A DNA stretch of 34,509 nucleotides from Thermoplasmata archaeon. GTDB taxonomy: Archaea; Thermoplasmatota; Thermoplasmata; Sysuiplasmatales; Sysuiplasmataceae. The stretch is from contig JAKAVR010000018.1 of assembly GCA_021817225.1 (NCBI GenBank), positions 1 to 34,509 on the forward strand, in the 5' to 3' direction. Both the position numbers and the translations under genes were made by a program. Shown piece after piece: positions 1-8,945 of this stretch; the first letter of the stretch is position 1, and every line of letters begins with the position of its first letter. The notes under the pieces were generated by a model that had not been told where the DNA came from, made no database searches, and was given only the letters and a program-made list of their open reading frames with translations.

Positions 1-105
1 ATGCTTGAGAACAGGGAGAAGAGGAAGAGGGACAAGAGAACGGCAAGGAGGAGGGTCATCTGGAAATTCAGGACACAGAACTCAGTTATTGAAACACGGC
101 ACTAG
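1..105 (+). CDS. C-terminal tail of an unidentified protein (partial)
   Basis: An open frame runs from the first base to a TAG at 103-105 and encodes 34 residues, very rich in Arg and Lys. The window happens to begin with ATG, so this could be a tiny ORF, but a truncated 3' end of a gene lying outside the window is more likely. It converges on the histidine kinase, whose stop lies 12 bases further on. No family is recognised; the basic tail would suit a nucleic-acid-binding protein, but that is a guess. Confidence 0.3.
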   Translation: MLENREKRKRDKRTARRRVIWKFRTQNSVIETRH

Positions 106-116
106 TGCCCTGACCA

Positions 117-2693
117 TTATGTGACTAAGTGGAGGGGGGACTCTTCATTTGCCCGCGCTTTGTTGGCCGCTGGTTCGGAATGCGGCAAAAAGCGCAGGGT
201 AAATACGGTGCCCTTGCTATGGTCTCCCGTGATGCGGGGGCCTGCGCTGATGCTCCCTCCAATGCTCTCCATTATCGCTTTCGCAAGTGAAAGGCCAATG
301 CCGCTGCCTGAAGAACCAGTGCTGAATCTGTTGAAGATTGTGCCCAGTCGCTCGGGTGATATTCCGCGGCCGTTGTCAGTCACCGACACCAGAATGTTGC
401 CGTTTCCGTCATCGCCTTCTCGGTGCGAAGCGACCGATATTTCCACCGTCTCGGAGCCGTTGTATTTTATTGCATTAATAAAGAGGTTGACGAACACTTC
501 CTCAAGAAGGTCCGTCCCACGGACCATCTTCGCCTTCACGTCAAATGAGGTACGGATGTCCAGCCTCCTCTGGGAATATGTGGATGAGACTGTCGAGATG
601 GCATGTGTTACCATCGTTTCGAGGTCTGTCTCTCTCAGTTTCAAATTCTCTGAATTGCCCAGTTTCACAAGCTGCAGTACGTCGTTGAGAAACCTGCCAG
701 CGTGGTCCACGGAAGCGATGGTGTTTTCCACCAGTGAGAGCTCTTTTGCTGAAAGCGGTATGCCGGAAACGAGCCATGACTTAAGCAGTGACATGTTGAG
801 TGAAATCGGCTGGAACATGTTCTTCAGGTCGTGAGCCACGATGTTTGCCCTCATCTCGGAAGCCCTCTGGCTTGCTGCCAGTCCGTTGTAGAGTTCTATG
901 TTTCGGAGGGCCATCGACACGATATCAGCCACTATGCTGATCACCTGAGTGTCGTTTGTGTCGAAATCATCCGGTCTGGTGGACTCTATGTCCAGGACCG
1001 CCGTGCAAGTACCGTCGACCATTATTGGCGTCGCATATTCGCTCTTAGTCCTGTTTTCAAGAAGGCCGAAATAGTAAGGGTCGTGGGCAGTGTCGCCTGT
1101 CATGTATGGCTTCAGTGTCAGCGCACAATGCGCCACTATTCCTTTGCTGGGAGCCATCCACGTGTTTTCATCAACCGGGGATGAAATGCTGCCGTTGAAC
1201 CTCCACGACTCAAGTTTCAGCCCTTTCTCGTTGAAGTTCACCCAGATGCTTGCATCGCTGTAGCCAAGCCTTTCGGAAACAAGTTCACAGACGGTGTCAT
1301 AGAGTATCTTTGAGTCCCTTATGTCCATCAGCCTGTGCGAAGCCTCAACCAGTGTCAGCAGGCGAAGCGTCATCATGCTCTGCTTTTCAGACAGGTCATT
1401 AGCAAGCATTTCGGACTTGATTAGCCATGAAAGATTTGATATGAATGTAAGCTCGGACTGTTCCCATCCCGTATCTCCGTGCCTCATCACGCCTGTTATC
1501 TCGAATCTTCCGTCAAATGACATGTAGACAGAAGCCGCGAATTCATTACCCATTATTCTCGAGAGATTCACAGAGGCATCGTTTTTCTGCGTGCTGTCGA
1601 ACAGCATCTGCTCCCCTACCCGAACGTAGGCCCTCAGGTCCGATTCAAAAGCTTCTACAGGACTCAGTCCGCTTGTCCCATCAGTGAATGAGCTGACCAG
1701 TCGCCAGGCGGTGCAGTCATCGGAGCTGTACGAGAAGGCCGTCGACCCCGGGAAGGCAAGGGAAAGGAGAGAAAGACCTGAACTTTGCGCTCTCACATCC
1801 GACGGACTGTCAATTCTCCTGTCAAGCCCGGGTCTGTAGTCGTTGAGGAGTCCCATCAGGCGGATTGTCTTCCTCTTCTCCCGCTCTTCCTGAAGTATCA
1901 CTCCCCAGAGAGGAAAAACTGGAGCGCCTGCAAGAGACGCTCCAGCGAGCACAGCAGACCGGAGGGAGCCAAAAGGGTAAAACCTGTACATTGCCATCGA
2001 GAATGTGATCAGCACAACAAAGGCGGTAATTCCTATCAGCGTCTTCCCTATCTCCGCATTCTGCATTCTCCTCTGAATGACCAGGTAGGACGTGACTGAG
2101 AGGGCGGCAATAACAAGAAGCATGTCGGAAGCAGCAAGCCCGCCAGGGAAGAAGTTGGCAGGAAGTACTATCGGGGAAGAGCGGCTGCTCACGCTTGTGA
2201 GAGTCACAATCTTCAACAACGAAACTGCCAGCGTTGCTGCCGCCAGTTGGACTTTGGTTGCAGATTTTATCCATCCAAGCAGGAGATACAATGCAAGAAG
2301 ATCGATGGATACAGAAAAGACGAGATAAGTGGTGAATCCCTGCACGAGCCAGTCTGTGTTCAGAAGGGAACTCGGATGGAAGAAGAGAAACTCAACGGAT
2401 GTGTATACTTCCCAGGTCAAAGCTTCCATCATGATGAAGAAGGCAACAAAAAGCAGCGGTGTGTGTTTCAGCAAATACCTCCTGAGATAGAGTATTACTG
2501 CCAGAAGAAGGGTGGCAGCCGTTATGCCGTAGAAAAAAACGGAAACCTGCGTCCTGTATTCTGACAGGAATGAGAGCGGGGCCGCTGTTGATGCAGCCAA
2601 CAGTATCAGAATGAAAATGGCAGGAACATACCACCCTATGAGCGGCTCCCCCAGCTCATCCCTGAGCAGCCTCCCGATCCTGTTCACTGTCAA
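117..2693 (-). CDS. Membrane-bound sensor histidine kinase with 7-8 TM segments and a GAF domain
   Basis: An 858-residue protein-histidine kinase. Hydrophobic segments fill residues about 20-270 and form a multi-pass N-terminal sensor. A poorly defined region follows (290-430), then a GAF domain (about 445-605), a HisKA dimerisation helix with phospho-acceptor His621 in HDLKN, and an HATPase_c domain with N-box FVNLFINAIKYN (Asn740), G1 box VTDNGRGI (about 771-778) and G2 box GSGIGLSLA (about 796-804). All boxes needed for ATP binding and autophosphorylation are present, so it should be active. The start is a TTG at 2691-2693, three codons after an in-frame stop; a GTG two codons downstream is an alternative. 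A TATA-like box about 27 bases upstream fits leaderless transcription. No response regulator lies nearby, so the partner is unknown. The ligand cannot be read from the sequence. Confidence 0.9.
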   Translation of the reverse strand: MTVNRIGRLLRDELGEPLIGWYVPAIFILILLAASTAAPLSFLSEYRTQVSVFFYGITAATLLLAVILYLRRYLLKHTPLLFVAFFIMMEALTWEVYTSVEFLFFHPSSLLNTDWLVQGFTTYLVFSVSIDLLALYLLLGWIKSATKVQLAAATLAVSLLKIVTLTSVSSRSSPIVLPANFFPGGLAASDMLLVIAALSVTSYLVIQRRMQNAEIGKTLIGITAFVVLITFSMAMYRFYPFGSLRSAVLAGASLAGAPVFPLWGVILQEEREKRKTIRLMGLLNDYRPGLDRRIDSPSDVRAQSSGLSLLSLAFPGSTAFSYSSDDCTAWRLVSSFTDGTSGLSPVEAFESDLRAYVRVGEQMLFDSTQKNDASVNLSRIMGNEFAASVYMSFDGRFEITGVMRHGDTGWEQSELTFISNLSWLIKSEMLANDLSEKQSMMTLRLLTLVEASHRLMDIRDSKILYDTVCELVSERLGYSDASIWVNFNEKGLKLESWRFNGSISSPVDENTWMAPSKGIVAHCALTLKPYMTGDTAHDPYYFGLLENRTKSEYATPIMVDGTCTAVLDIESTRPDDFDTNDTQVISIVADIVSMALRNIELYNGLAASQRASEMRANIVAHDLKNMFQPISLNMSLLKSWLVSGIPLSAKELSLVENTIASVDHAGRFLNDVLQLVKLGNSENLKLRETDLETMVTHAISTVSSTYSQRRLDIRTSFDVKAKMVRGTDLLEEVFVNLFINAIKYNGSETVEISVASHREGDDGNGNILVSVTDNGRGISPERLGTIFNRFSTGSSGSGIGLSLAKAIMESIGGSISAGPRITGDHSKGTVFTLRFLPHSEPAANKARANEESPLHLVT

Positions 2694-2713
2694 CCTATGC
2701 TACCGCCTTTGTG

Positions 2714-2724
2714 ATAATATAAAG
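2714..2724 (-). promoter_or_regulatory. TATA-like box of the histidine kinase gene
   Basis: On the minus strand the bases read CTTTATATTAT, centred about 27 bases before the TTG start at 2693. This is the archaeal TBP spacing and implies a leaderless or nearly leaderless mRNA. Confidence 0.5.
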
Positions 2725-3035
2725 TGACGCCATTTCTCGCAACCGTATTTAAGTCTGCCAGTCCAATTATCCGATGACCAAATCATATCAGTGCCGTGCA
2801 AAGACCTGAGCAGAATGCAGAAGCATACGTTGCAAGGACACTGGTTTGATTTTACTGGCCAGCCACCGGGAATTCCGGGTTCGTCGACTTATTCTCATTT
2901 GGATTAAGAGTGCATCATTCGGGAGCTGTCTCAGTGTGACCGGATAGCTGGTAGGGGCAGCGCCGAGTTCCCCAGTGCGTTCCTTATCCTCTCAGGCTGC
3001 CAAAGAACGGCAGAACACTCGCATGGGACAGAGGA
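2725..3035. other. Decayed intergenic stretch without an intact gene
   Basis: No intact gene is visible. A TATA-like box (TATTTAAG, 2746-2753) sits 25 bases before an ATG at 2774, but that frame stops after 11 codons. The next ~150 bases carry another short frame reading like a broken ORF (RRLILIWIKSASFG). This is probably the remains of a gene or insertion sequence next to the transposase relic that follows. Basis: sequence reading and inference. Confidence 0.35.
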
Positions 3036-3901
3036 ATGGTGTCGCCGTCCCATATAGCAGATGCAACGGCTCTTGGATGGAAGCAGATATGAGGCCCGCC
3101 AAAGAGCCTGAAAGCTGCCAGACATGTTCTCGATGAGACAGATGTGCAGCAGAGACCGGAGATGCCGGTGAGGTCAACAGCACACTCCCTGACATATGCT
3201 GCAGGAAAGGAGGCGGCGGTGTTTGGTAAGAGTCGTTCGATTGCAGTGTACCGTGACATGGAGAAAGGTGTCAGGAACGATGCGCCCAAATCCATTGGCG
3301 CCTAACTCGACAGACTCGCTGTCGACGGCGGGAACTGGTCCGAGGCAAAGCTGCATTCGAAGATAGGAGCCATTGCAGGCGAATGGCCCGGCTACATTGA
3401 CATAAGAGTCCGGAGGAAAGGGAACGGAAGGAGGATTGAATGGAGTTACAGGCAGCACATACTCCGTGCCGCTGAAAGAGCAGACGGTAAGTTCGCCATA
3501 CTCCCGACCGACGACAGCCTCAGTGCTGCAGAGATGGTGAGCACGTATCTCGAGAAGGACTACATAGAGAAGGTTTTCAGGCGCCTGAAGACAAATGAGC
3601 AGATGGAGCCTGTGCGCCACAGGCTGGAGAGGAGGGTCGGGGCCTACATCTTCCTTCTTGTGCTGTCATACAGGATTGCATCAGCACTGCACTGGAAGAT
3701 GTCACCCGTGTCTGAAGGCAATGCATGGGGTGCATGGATGAATTGCTCAGGAAGCTGTCCAGAGTGGAAAGGGTTGAAATCTCACTTGGCAGGGAGAGCA
3801 GGGTGTGGTATCTCAACCTGATGCCTGACGCGAAGAAAGAAGTTGCAAAACCCGGGTATGTGGCACTGTTTTCAGAAAATGTGAAAAGCAAAAGAATGTA
3901 G
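3036..3901 (+). pseudogene. Relic of an IS1634/IS4-type transposase
   Basis: One reading frame can be followed from about 3036 through in-frame stops TGA (3090-3092) and TAA (3303-3305) to about 3720. There a frameshift moves the reading into the frame that ends at TAG 3899-3901. The part from 3306 on reads as the C-terminal third of an IS1634-like DDE transposase: a segment ending SLSAAEMVSTYLEKDYIEKV, then VFRRLKTNEQMEPVRHRLER and a hydrophobic GAYIFLLVLSYRIASAL helix; the family's usual YxxxxxIExxFRxLK block is clear. The last part, after the frameshift, carries the typical terminal VWYLNLMP stretch. The DDE core ahead of it seems missing, so the gene has stops, a frameshift and probably an internal deletion. 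Inactive. Confidence 0.7.
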
Positions 3902-4024
3902 CAGGTAATTATCGACACCATTCAGGTCATGAGATACGCTTCAGAGCATCCCTAATCGGCCTTCACTCCTGAACTATGCATCACGACCAAAAACTTCGCA
4001 GAAGAAGAGAGGCGAGCTGTTCGA

Positions 4025-4433
4025 TTGATCCTAATGCTTGACACAGACTACTGCATTGACCTGATCAGAAAGAATGCATTCAGAGACAGGAGCCTTCCAT
4101 GGATCAGAACACATGAGGCAGGTGACTTGGGAATTTCGGTGGTGGCTCCTGCCGAATTGGAATATGGTGCACAGAAGAGTTTAGAATCGGGAGAGAAACA
4201 AGAGAGCCTTGGACAAATTCCTCCTGCCTCTGGAGGTGGCCGAATTTGGCAATGATGCCGCAGTTTGTTATGGAAAGATTGGGGCCAGCCTTGAAAAGAG
4301 CGGAAAACCAATGTGGTCGCTGGATATGCTAATCGGAGCAACAGCAATGGCACTCAACATTCCTCTTGTTACAAACAACGTGAAGGAATTCGGGAGAATT
4401 CAAGATCTCGAAATTCAGCAGCCAAGTGTGTGA
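4025..4433 (+). pseudogene. vapC: Frameshifted VapC-type PIN-domain toxin
   Basis: Two overlapping frames together make one PIN-domain ribonuclease. The first (TTG 4025 or, better, ATG 4034) begins MLDTDYCIDLIR, holding the first catalytic Asp, and includes ISVVAPAELEYGAQKS with the conserved Glu. The second begins at about 4203, carries LDKFLLPLEVAEF, SLDMLIGATAMAL (third acidic site) and LVTNNVKEF, and ends at TGA 4431-4433. The shift lies around 4197-4205, near AACAAGAG, and is equivalent to one extra base. All acidic active-site residues survive, so the break is recent or a sequencing error. No complete VapB antitoxin precedes it, only about 120 bases between it and the transposase relic. 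A free toxin without antitoxin would be harmful, which fits loss of function. Confidence 0.75.
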
Positions 4434-4557
4434 GCAGGGCTGCCATCGGTATTCAAAAGATCAGGGTCCATTCCAATGAGGATTTGATGCTCTCAAATCT
4501 CATGTAAGCTAATGTACATTTATGTGCGTCAGGAAATACTCGTGTCGTATATGGATA

Positions 4558-4632
4558 TGGGCCCGAAGAGATTTGGACTCTTGACCTCCCGGTTATCAGC
4601 CGGGCGCTCCAGCCTGGCTAAGCTACGGGCCC
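4558..4632 (-). tRNA. tRNA-Ile (anticodon GAU)
   Basis: On the minus strand the acceptor GGGCCCG (4632-4626) pairs with CGGGCCC (4565-4559); the discriminator is A and no CCA is encoded. The D arm is GCTT/GAGC, the anticodon stem CCCGG/CCGGG around loop CTGATAA (anticodon GAT), and the T arm AAGAG/CTCTT around TCCAAAT. All stems pair and there is no intron. The GAU anticodon reads AUC/AUU isoleucine codons. A TATA-like box lies about 26 bases upstream. Confidence 0.93.
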
Positions 4633-4652
4633 TCAAAACAGAAAAGTCGGCA

Positions 4653-4664
4653 CTAATTAAAACC
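4653..4664 (-). promoter_or_regulatory. TATA-like box of tRNA-Ile
   Basis: The minus strand reads GGTTTTAATTAG, centred about 26 bases before the tRNA 5' end at 4632, the standard archaeal spacing. Confidence 0.45.
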
Positions 4665-4724
4665 TTTGTCAGCCGAGTCCGAGGAACACGATCCAAATCC
4701 TTCTAAGCCCGAACTTATTCAGCC

Positions 4725-5948
4725 ATGACGACTCATGTTGCGCTGAATTCCGCCTATTGCACAATGCAACTTTTAAACATGTCAGCAGATATGGTTGCCA
4801 TGCAATTCCCACCCCTCCCTAGAGGAAAGAATTCCGAAGATACACTGAAGCGCAGAAAAATCCTGGAGGAAACCTTAAAGCTGAAGTTCAGGCACCTGAC
4901 GAACAATTCTCTAAGCGCGGAGGCCGCATCCAAGAATATTGAGAATTTCATTGGTGTTTCACAGGTTCCGCTCGGAGTCGTGGGCCCTCTCCATGTGAAA
5001 GGTCAGAACGCAAGGGGAGCATACTATATTCCCATGGCAACCACCGAGGGAGCGCTGCTCGCCACTGTAAACAGGGGATGCTCAGTTGTCACGGCATCGG
5101 GCGGTGCTACCTGCAGAATTATAAGGGATGAAATGACGAGGGCGCCCATCCTGCGGGTGGATGACATAGAACATGGAATCAAGGTAATCAACTGGATAGG
5201 CAGGAATATGGAGACGCTCAGGCGCGCGACTGCGAAGACCACGAGCCATGGAGAGCTGGTTTCGGCCGAGCCGTACCTTAGCGGCCGGAATCTTTTCATC
5301 CGGTTCAGCTTTGCCACCGGAGATGCAATGGGCATGAACATGGCAACGATTGCATCCCAGCAGATGTGTGATATGATCGAGAAGAAGACAGGTGCGAAGA
5401 CAATATCAGTTTCAGGAAACATGTGCACCGACAAGAAGGCCGCCGCAATCAATTATATTGGTGGAAGGGGGAAGAGTGTGCTTGCCGACGTAAACGTCCC
5501 GGAGTCGGTAGTTGTCGAAAAACTCCATGCAAGCTCGGCGGAAATAGCGGAAGCAGCAACTAGAAAGAACCTGGTTGGAAGTGCAATGGCACTGTCAATG
5601 GGTTTCAATTCTCATTTTGCCAACATGGCCGCCGCGCTTTTCATTGCCACGGGACAGGATGCCGCACAGGTCGTCGAGGCCAGTATGGGCATGTCAATTG
5701 CAGAGTCAACGGATTCCGGGCTGTATTTCTCCGTCAGGATTCCATCTCTTGAGGTTGGCACCGTGGGAGGAGGGACTGGACTGCCCACGCAGCGCGAAGC
5801 GCTCGAAATCATGGGTTGCGCAGGCTCTGGTAAGTCGCCGAAATTCGCTGAGATTGCCGCAGCCCTCATACTTGCCGGAGAACTCTCAACGCTTGCGGCC
5901 CAGTCAAGAGGAGAATTGGCCGCCGCCCACAGCAGCCTTGCGCGCTGA
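4725..5948 (+). CDS. hmgA: 3-hydroxy-3-methylglutaryl-CoA reductase (class I)
   Basis: Reduces HMG-CoA to mevalonate with NADPH, the committed step to archaeal isoprenoid lipids. Visible class I marks (numbering from 4725): ENFIGVSQVPLGVVGPL (73-89), catalytic Glu108 in TTEGAL, Lys in TDKKAA (237/238), Asp312 in GQDAAQ, and the C-terminal catalytic His402 in AAHSSLAR. The family is usually 400-430 residues; this frame gives 407. The start is uncertain: the first 20-25 residues are atypical, and a better TATA-like box (CTTTTAAAC, about 4769-4777) points to the ATGs at 4791 or 4800. Glycerate kinase follows 63 bases downstream on the same strand, so co-transcription is possible, though the pathways are unrelated. 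Confidence 0.93.
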   Translation: MTTHVALNSAYCTMQLLNMSADMVAMQFPPLPRGKNSEDTLKRRKILEETLKLKFRHLTNNSLSAEAASKNIENFIGVSQVPLGVVGPLHVKGQNARGAYYIPMATTEGALLATVNRGCSVVTASGGATCRIIRDEMTRAPILRVDDIEHGIKVINWIGRNMETLRRATAKTTSHGELVSAEPYLSGRNLFIRFSFATGDAMGMNMATIASQQMCDMIEKKTGAKTISVSGNMCTDKKAAAINYIGGRGKSVLADVNVPESVVVEKLHASSAEIAEAATRKNLVGSAMALSMGFNSHFANMAAALFIATGQDAAQVVEASMGMSIAESTDSGLYFSVRIPSLEVGTVGGGTGLPTQREALEIMGCAGSGKSPKFAEIAAALILAGELSTLAAQSRGELAAAHSSLAR

Positions 5949-6011
5949 ACAGGTGGGTCTGGTCTGATAAAGAATGCAGTCGGCCTGAAAGATGCCCTGC
6001 CGTCACTTGAC

Positions 6012-7244
6012 GTGGGATGGCTTGATGAATGCATGGAGAAGACAATCGGTTATGTTTCACCGGGCCCAAGCCTGAGAAGATTCCTTGCTACTGCATCAGG
6101 CAGGAGGGTGCAGAAAGAACTTTTTGGAGAGTTGGGCCGCATAAATGTATTTGGCGCCGGGAAAGCTTCCGCCAGGTTTGCAGAATCCTTCACGGGTCTT
6201 TTCAACAATGTGGAGTCGTGCGAGATGAACGGTCCTGAGTCATACCGCTGCGGCAAGGTAAAGGTGCAAAAGTGCCCCCACCCGCTGCCCGATGCTGAAA
6301 CTGTGAAGAACACAGCTGCAATTGTTGAATCGGCTGAGCAGAGCGACGAGGACGCTGCAGTTGTGTTCCTCCTGAGCGGTGGCGCCTCATCGATGTTCGC
6401 ACTCCCGCATGAGCTGACGAGCCTGTATGAAAAACGCGAGATCAGCAGGCTGCTCATGAACAGGGGAGCCAGCATATCAGAGCTCAACTGCGTGAGGAGG
6501 CACATTTCGGCGGTTAAGGGCGGCCGATTTGCAGCGAAGCTCTATCCAAGGAGGATGCATACTTTCTTGATCTCTGATGTTCCGACCGGAATCATCGAAG
6601 ATGTTGGTTCCGGGCCAACTTTGCCGGACAGGACGACTTGCGCGGATGCGCTGCGTGTTCTGCGCAAGTACCGTCTTTTAATGAAACTCGAAAGGCGCAC
6701 AAGAGCGGGGCTCGAGAATCGCCGGCTCGAGTCGATGAAGCTGGGCGATGCTGAGGTTTCGCACTCCGCCGTCCACACCGTGGCGTCCAATGCAGATGCG
6801 ACAGCGCGCTTTGCCTCAATGAGCAGAAAGTACGGCTTGCATGCGGCAGTCCGCGAAAACGCACTTGCAGGCGACCCTCAGAAGGCAGCGAAGCGACTGA
6901 TAGCAGAAGGGAGAAGAGTGATCGGCGGAAGGGGAATTCTTGTCGCAGGAGGAGAAATGACTCTCGGTGTCCCCGAAGGTGCTCGAGGGGGCAGATGCCA
7001 GCATTTTGCTCTTGCCGGCTCCCCCCATCTCAGGAAGGACGAATTTCTGATCGCTTTTGGAACAGACGGAGTGGACGGAAACAGCAGGTTTGCAGGTGCG
7101 GTCGGTTTCCCGTCGGATAATGAACCGGCCAAGTATCTGCGCAGCCGCGAGAGCGAAGAATATTTTGAGAATACAGGGACGGGCATAGTTACCGGAAGAA
7201 CGGACACAAATGTATGCGACATCTACGTCTACTGCAGGCTCTGA
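6012..7244 (+). CDS. Glycerate kinase, MOFRL (class II) family
   Basis: ATP-dependent phosphorylation of D-glycerate. In Thermoplasmata such enzymes form 2-phosphoglycerate and link the non-phosphorylative Entner-Doudoroff route to lower glycolysis (established for relatives; inferred here). Family motifs are all present: INVFGAGKAS near the N-terminus, VFLLSGGASSM, RRHISAVKGGRFA, LISDVPTGIIEDVGSGPT, then the C-terminal MOFRL domain with ILVAGGEMTLG and FGTDGVDGNSRFAGAV. The 410-residue length is typical. The GTG start at 6012 places DECMEKTIGYVSPG where the family has its usual first helix; upstream the frame stays open to the hmgA stop but has no better start codon. The 3' end overlaps the convergent methyltransferase gene by 16 bases. 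Confidence 0.9.
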   Translation: MGWLDECMEKTIGYVSPGPSLRRFLATASGRRVQKELFGELGRINVFGAGKASARFAESFTGLFNNVESCEMNGPESYRCGKVKVQKCPHPLPDAETVKNTAAIVESAEQSDEDAAVVFLLSGGASSMFALPHELTSLYEKREISRLLMNRGASISELNCVRRHISAVKGGRFAAKLYPRRMHTFLISDVPTGIIEDVGSGPTLPDRTTCADALRVLRKYRLLMKLERRTRAGLENRRLESMKLGDAEVSHSAVHTVASNADATARFASMSRKYGLHAAVRENALAGDPQKAAKRLIAEGRRVIGGRGILVAGGEMTLGVPEGARGGRCQHFALAGSPHLRKDEFLIAFGTDGVDGNSRFAGAVGFPSDNEPAKYLRSRESEEYFENTGTGIVTGRTDTNVCDIYVYCRL

Positions 7245-8119
7245 TGCCGTGCACCATCGTCTTCGGAACCGGTCGGTGAATAGAACATATCAAGCCTTCT
7301 GCATGACTCCTCCAGATATGCCCCGTCTATCTCATACCCCTTGAAAGACACACCAAGGCGTGCACAGGCGACCGCTGTTGCACCTATTCCCATAAACGGA
7401 TCAAGCACAACGAGCCCTTCCGTGAGCCCGTGAAGGCGTATGCACATCTCAGGCAGCTTTACAGGAAATGAGGCGGGATGGGGCCTCTGCTCCCTTGTCC
7501 TTATTGTCTCATATGGAATGAACCAGATGTTTCCACGGTCCCTGAGGTCCCTGCCTGCGGACTTCCACCTGCCGATGTTCGACTTGTCCTTGTACGGAAC
7601 GCCGATGGAAAGCTTGTCAATCGTCCTTGCGCCATCATGGGTGAAGTGGAACACGTATTCCTGGAAGTCATTGAGATACCGCTTGCTGACGATAGGTTTG
7701 AAGTGCCCGGTGGAAATCAGAGAAGTGCTGCCGTCCGCTTCCTGAAGATCAAGTGATATGGACTTGACCCAGTGAATGACATTCTGCAGCCTCATTGAAT
7801 TGGAGACGGCCCTCGCAACATCCCAGGGCAGCCATGGATCCTCAAGAGTTCCACCTACGTTCAGGAAGAGCGATCCATCCAAATCAAGGATTCTGGAGAC
7901 ATCGCGCCCAAAGGACTCCATCCATGAAATGTAGTCATGCCTTGGCATTCTGTCCACGTGGACGCCATACTTCTTGCCTATGTTGTAAGGCGGCGAGGTA
8001 ACAACTACATCCACGGAACGGGGGTCCATTCTTGACATGGCCGCCATTGAGTCGGCCAGGTAGAGCTCAATGCTGCCACCTCCGCGGCTGCCATAGGTCC
8101 TGAATGGCTTATCGCTCAT
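7229..8119 (-). CDS. Site-specific DNA methyltransferase, beta-type (probably N4-cytosine)
   Basis: SAM-dependent DNA methyltransferase. Motif IV is VVVTSPPYN (residues about 38-46), and the SAM-binding motif I, DPFMGIGATAVACARLG, comes near the C-terminus (about residue 255), so the domain order is that of the beta group. TSPPY rather than DPPY favours N4-methylcytosine, but N6-adenine cannot be excluded. Start: the frame is open to an ATG at 8170, but the ATG at 8119 is chosen because GAGG lies 7 bases ahead of it on the minus strand. The protein is then 296 residues. No restriction endonuclease or specificity gene is adjacent, so it appears to be an orphan methylase used for epigenetic marking or protection. 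It is convergent with, and overlaps, the glycerate kinase gene. Confidence 0.87.
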   Translation of the reverse strand: MSDKPFRTYGSRGGGSIELYLADSMAAMSRMDPRSVDVVVTSPPYNIGKKYGVHVDRMPRHDYISWMESFGRDVSRILDLDGSLFLNVGGTLEDPWLPWDVARAVSNSMRLQNVIHWVKSISLDLQEADGSTSLISTGHFKPIVSKRYLNDFQEYVFHFTHDGARTIDKLSIGVPYKDKSNIGRWKSAGRDLRDRGNIWFIPYETIRTREQRPHPASFPVKLPEMCIRLHGLTEGLVVLDPFMGIGATAVACARLGVSFKGYEIDGAYLEESCRRLDMFYSPTGSEDDGARHQSLQ

Positions 8120-8230
8120 TTTTTTTCCTCTTTCAAGAAACGGCCGTCCAGCGTGCATTACATATTGCAATAATACACTATTCCCGTTCTCAGTGCGGCA
8201 AATAATTAATAAAATTAGTAAACGATTAAG

Positions 8231-8242
8231 CTTAATAACTTA
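8231..8242 (+). promoter_or_regulatory. TATA-like box upstream of the SDR gene
   Basis: CTTAATAACTTA lies about 34 bases before the ATG at 8271, within an AT-rich stretch (8200-8242) that separates two divergent genes and probably holds both promoters. Confidence 0.35.
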
Positions 8243-8270
8243 CCAGCCCCTTCTGTACCCAGTGATTCAA

Positions 8271-8945
8271 ATGGATGTAAAGAAAACCCTGCTTGTGACT
8301 GGCGGTACGTCCGGAATTGGAAATGCAACAGTCCACCTCTTCATTGCAAAGGGATGGAATGTGGTCACATGCGGCAGGGACACGGGTGCCATTGCAAAAC
8401 TGCAATCCGAGTTCGGAGACGACAAATTCCTTGGCCTTACAGCAGACATTAGGCTTGAAAACCATGTCTCCAGCATTCTGGAGGAAACGCGCAGGCGGTT
8501 TGGCCTGATAGATGTGTGTGTTCTCAACGCGGGGACACTGGGACCCGCGCCGCTTCCCCCCGTGCTGAAAACGGACATGATGGAACTGAGGCGGACATAT
8601 GAAACGAATGTGTTTGCGAACTTCAACTTGATGAAGAAAATAGCTGGAATCCTAAGGTCACCCGGTCTGATTGTGCACATGACATCGGATGCTGCAGTCC
8701 AACCGTATCCCGGCTGGGGAGCTTATGGTTCATCAAAGGCAGCTATGAGACAGCTTGTGGAAATCCTGAGGGAGGAGAGCAGGGGCACCGGCCTGAGTGC
8801 AATCAATTTCGACCCGGGCGATGTTGATACTCGAATGCATGCTCTTGCAGTCCCTGATGCCGACAGGAACGCCCTGAGAAAAACATCAGACGTTGCCCTC
8901 GAGCTGTATGCGTTGATTCTGAAGGAACTTGAGGTGAATCAATGA
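8271..8945 (+). CDS. Short-chain dehydrogenase/reductase (SDR)
   Basis: A Rossmann-fold NAD(P)-dependent oxidoreductase of unknown substrate, 224 residues. The sequence shows the cofactor motif VTGGTSGIG (about 9-17), the structural NAG motif (VLNAG), catalytic Ser in HMTSDAAVQ, and the active-site YxxxK as AYGSSKAA. The frame is open further upstream, but the ATG at 8271 puts the first beta strand (KKTLLVTGG) directly after the start and has an upstream TATA-like box, as usual for SDRs. The stop overlaps the next gene by ATGA (8942-8945), so it is translationally coupled to the QueA-like gene. It could supply or remove a carbonyl in the same pathway, but nothing in the sequence shows this. 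Confidence 0.88.
   Translation: MDVKKTLLVTGGTSGIGNATVHLFIAKGWNVVTCGRDTGAIAKLQSEFGDDKFLGLTADIRLENHVSSILEETRRRFGLIDVCVLNAGTLGPAPLPPVLKTDMMELRRTYETNVFANFNLMKKIAGILRSPGLIVHMTSDAAVQPYPGWGAYGSSKAAMRQLVEILREESRGTGLSAINFDPGDVDTRMHALAVPDADRNALRKTSDVALELYALILKELEVNQ

Noticed and set aside
3902-4033. Possible vapB antitoxin upstream of the broken vapC
   Set aside because: One frame reads a plausible antitoxin-like tail ending in KKRGELFD, but it has an in-frame stop and no start, and is too short to call.
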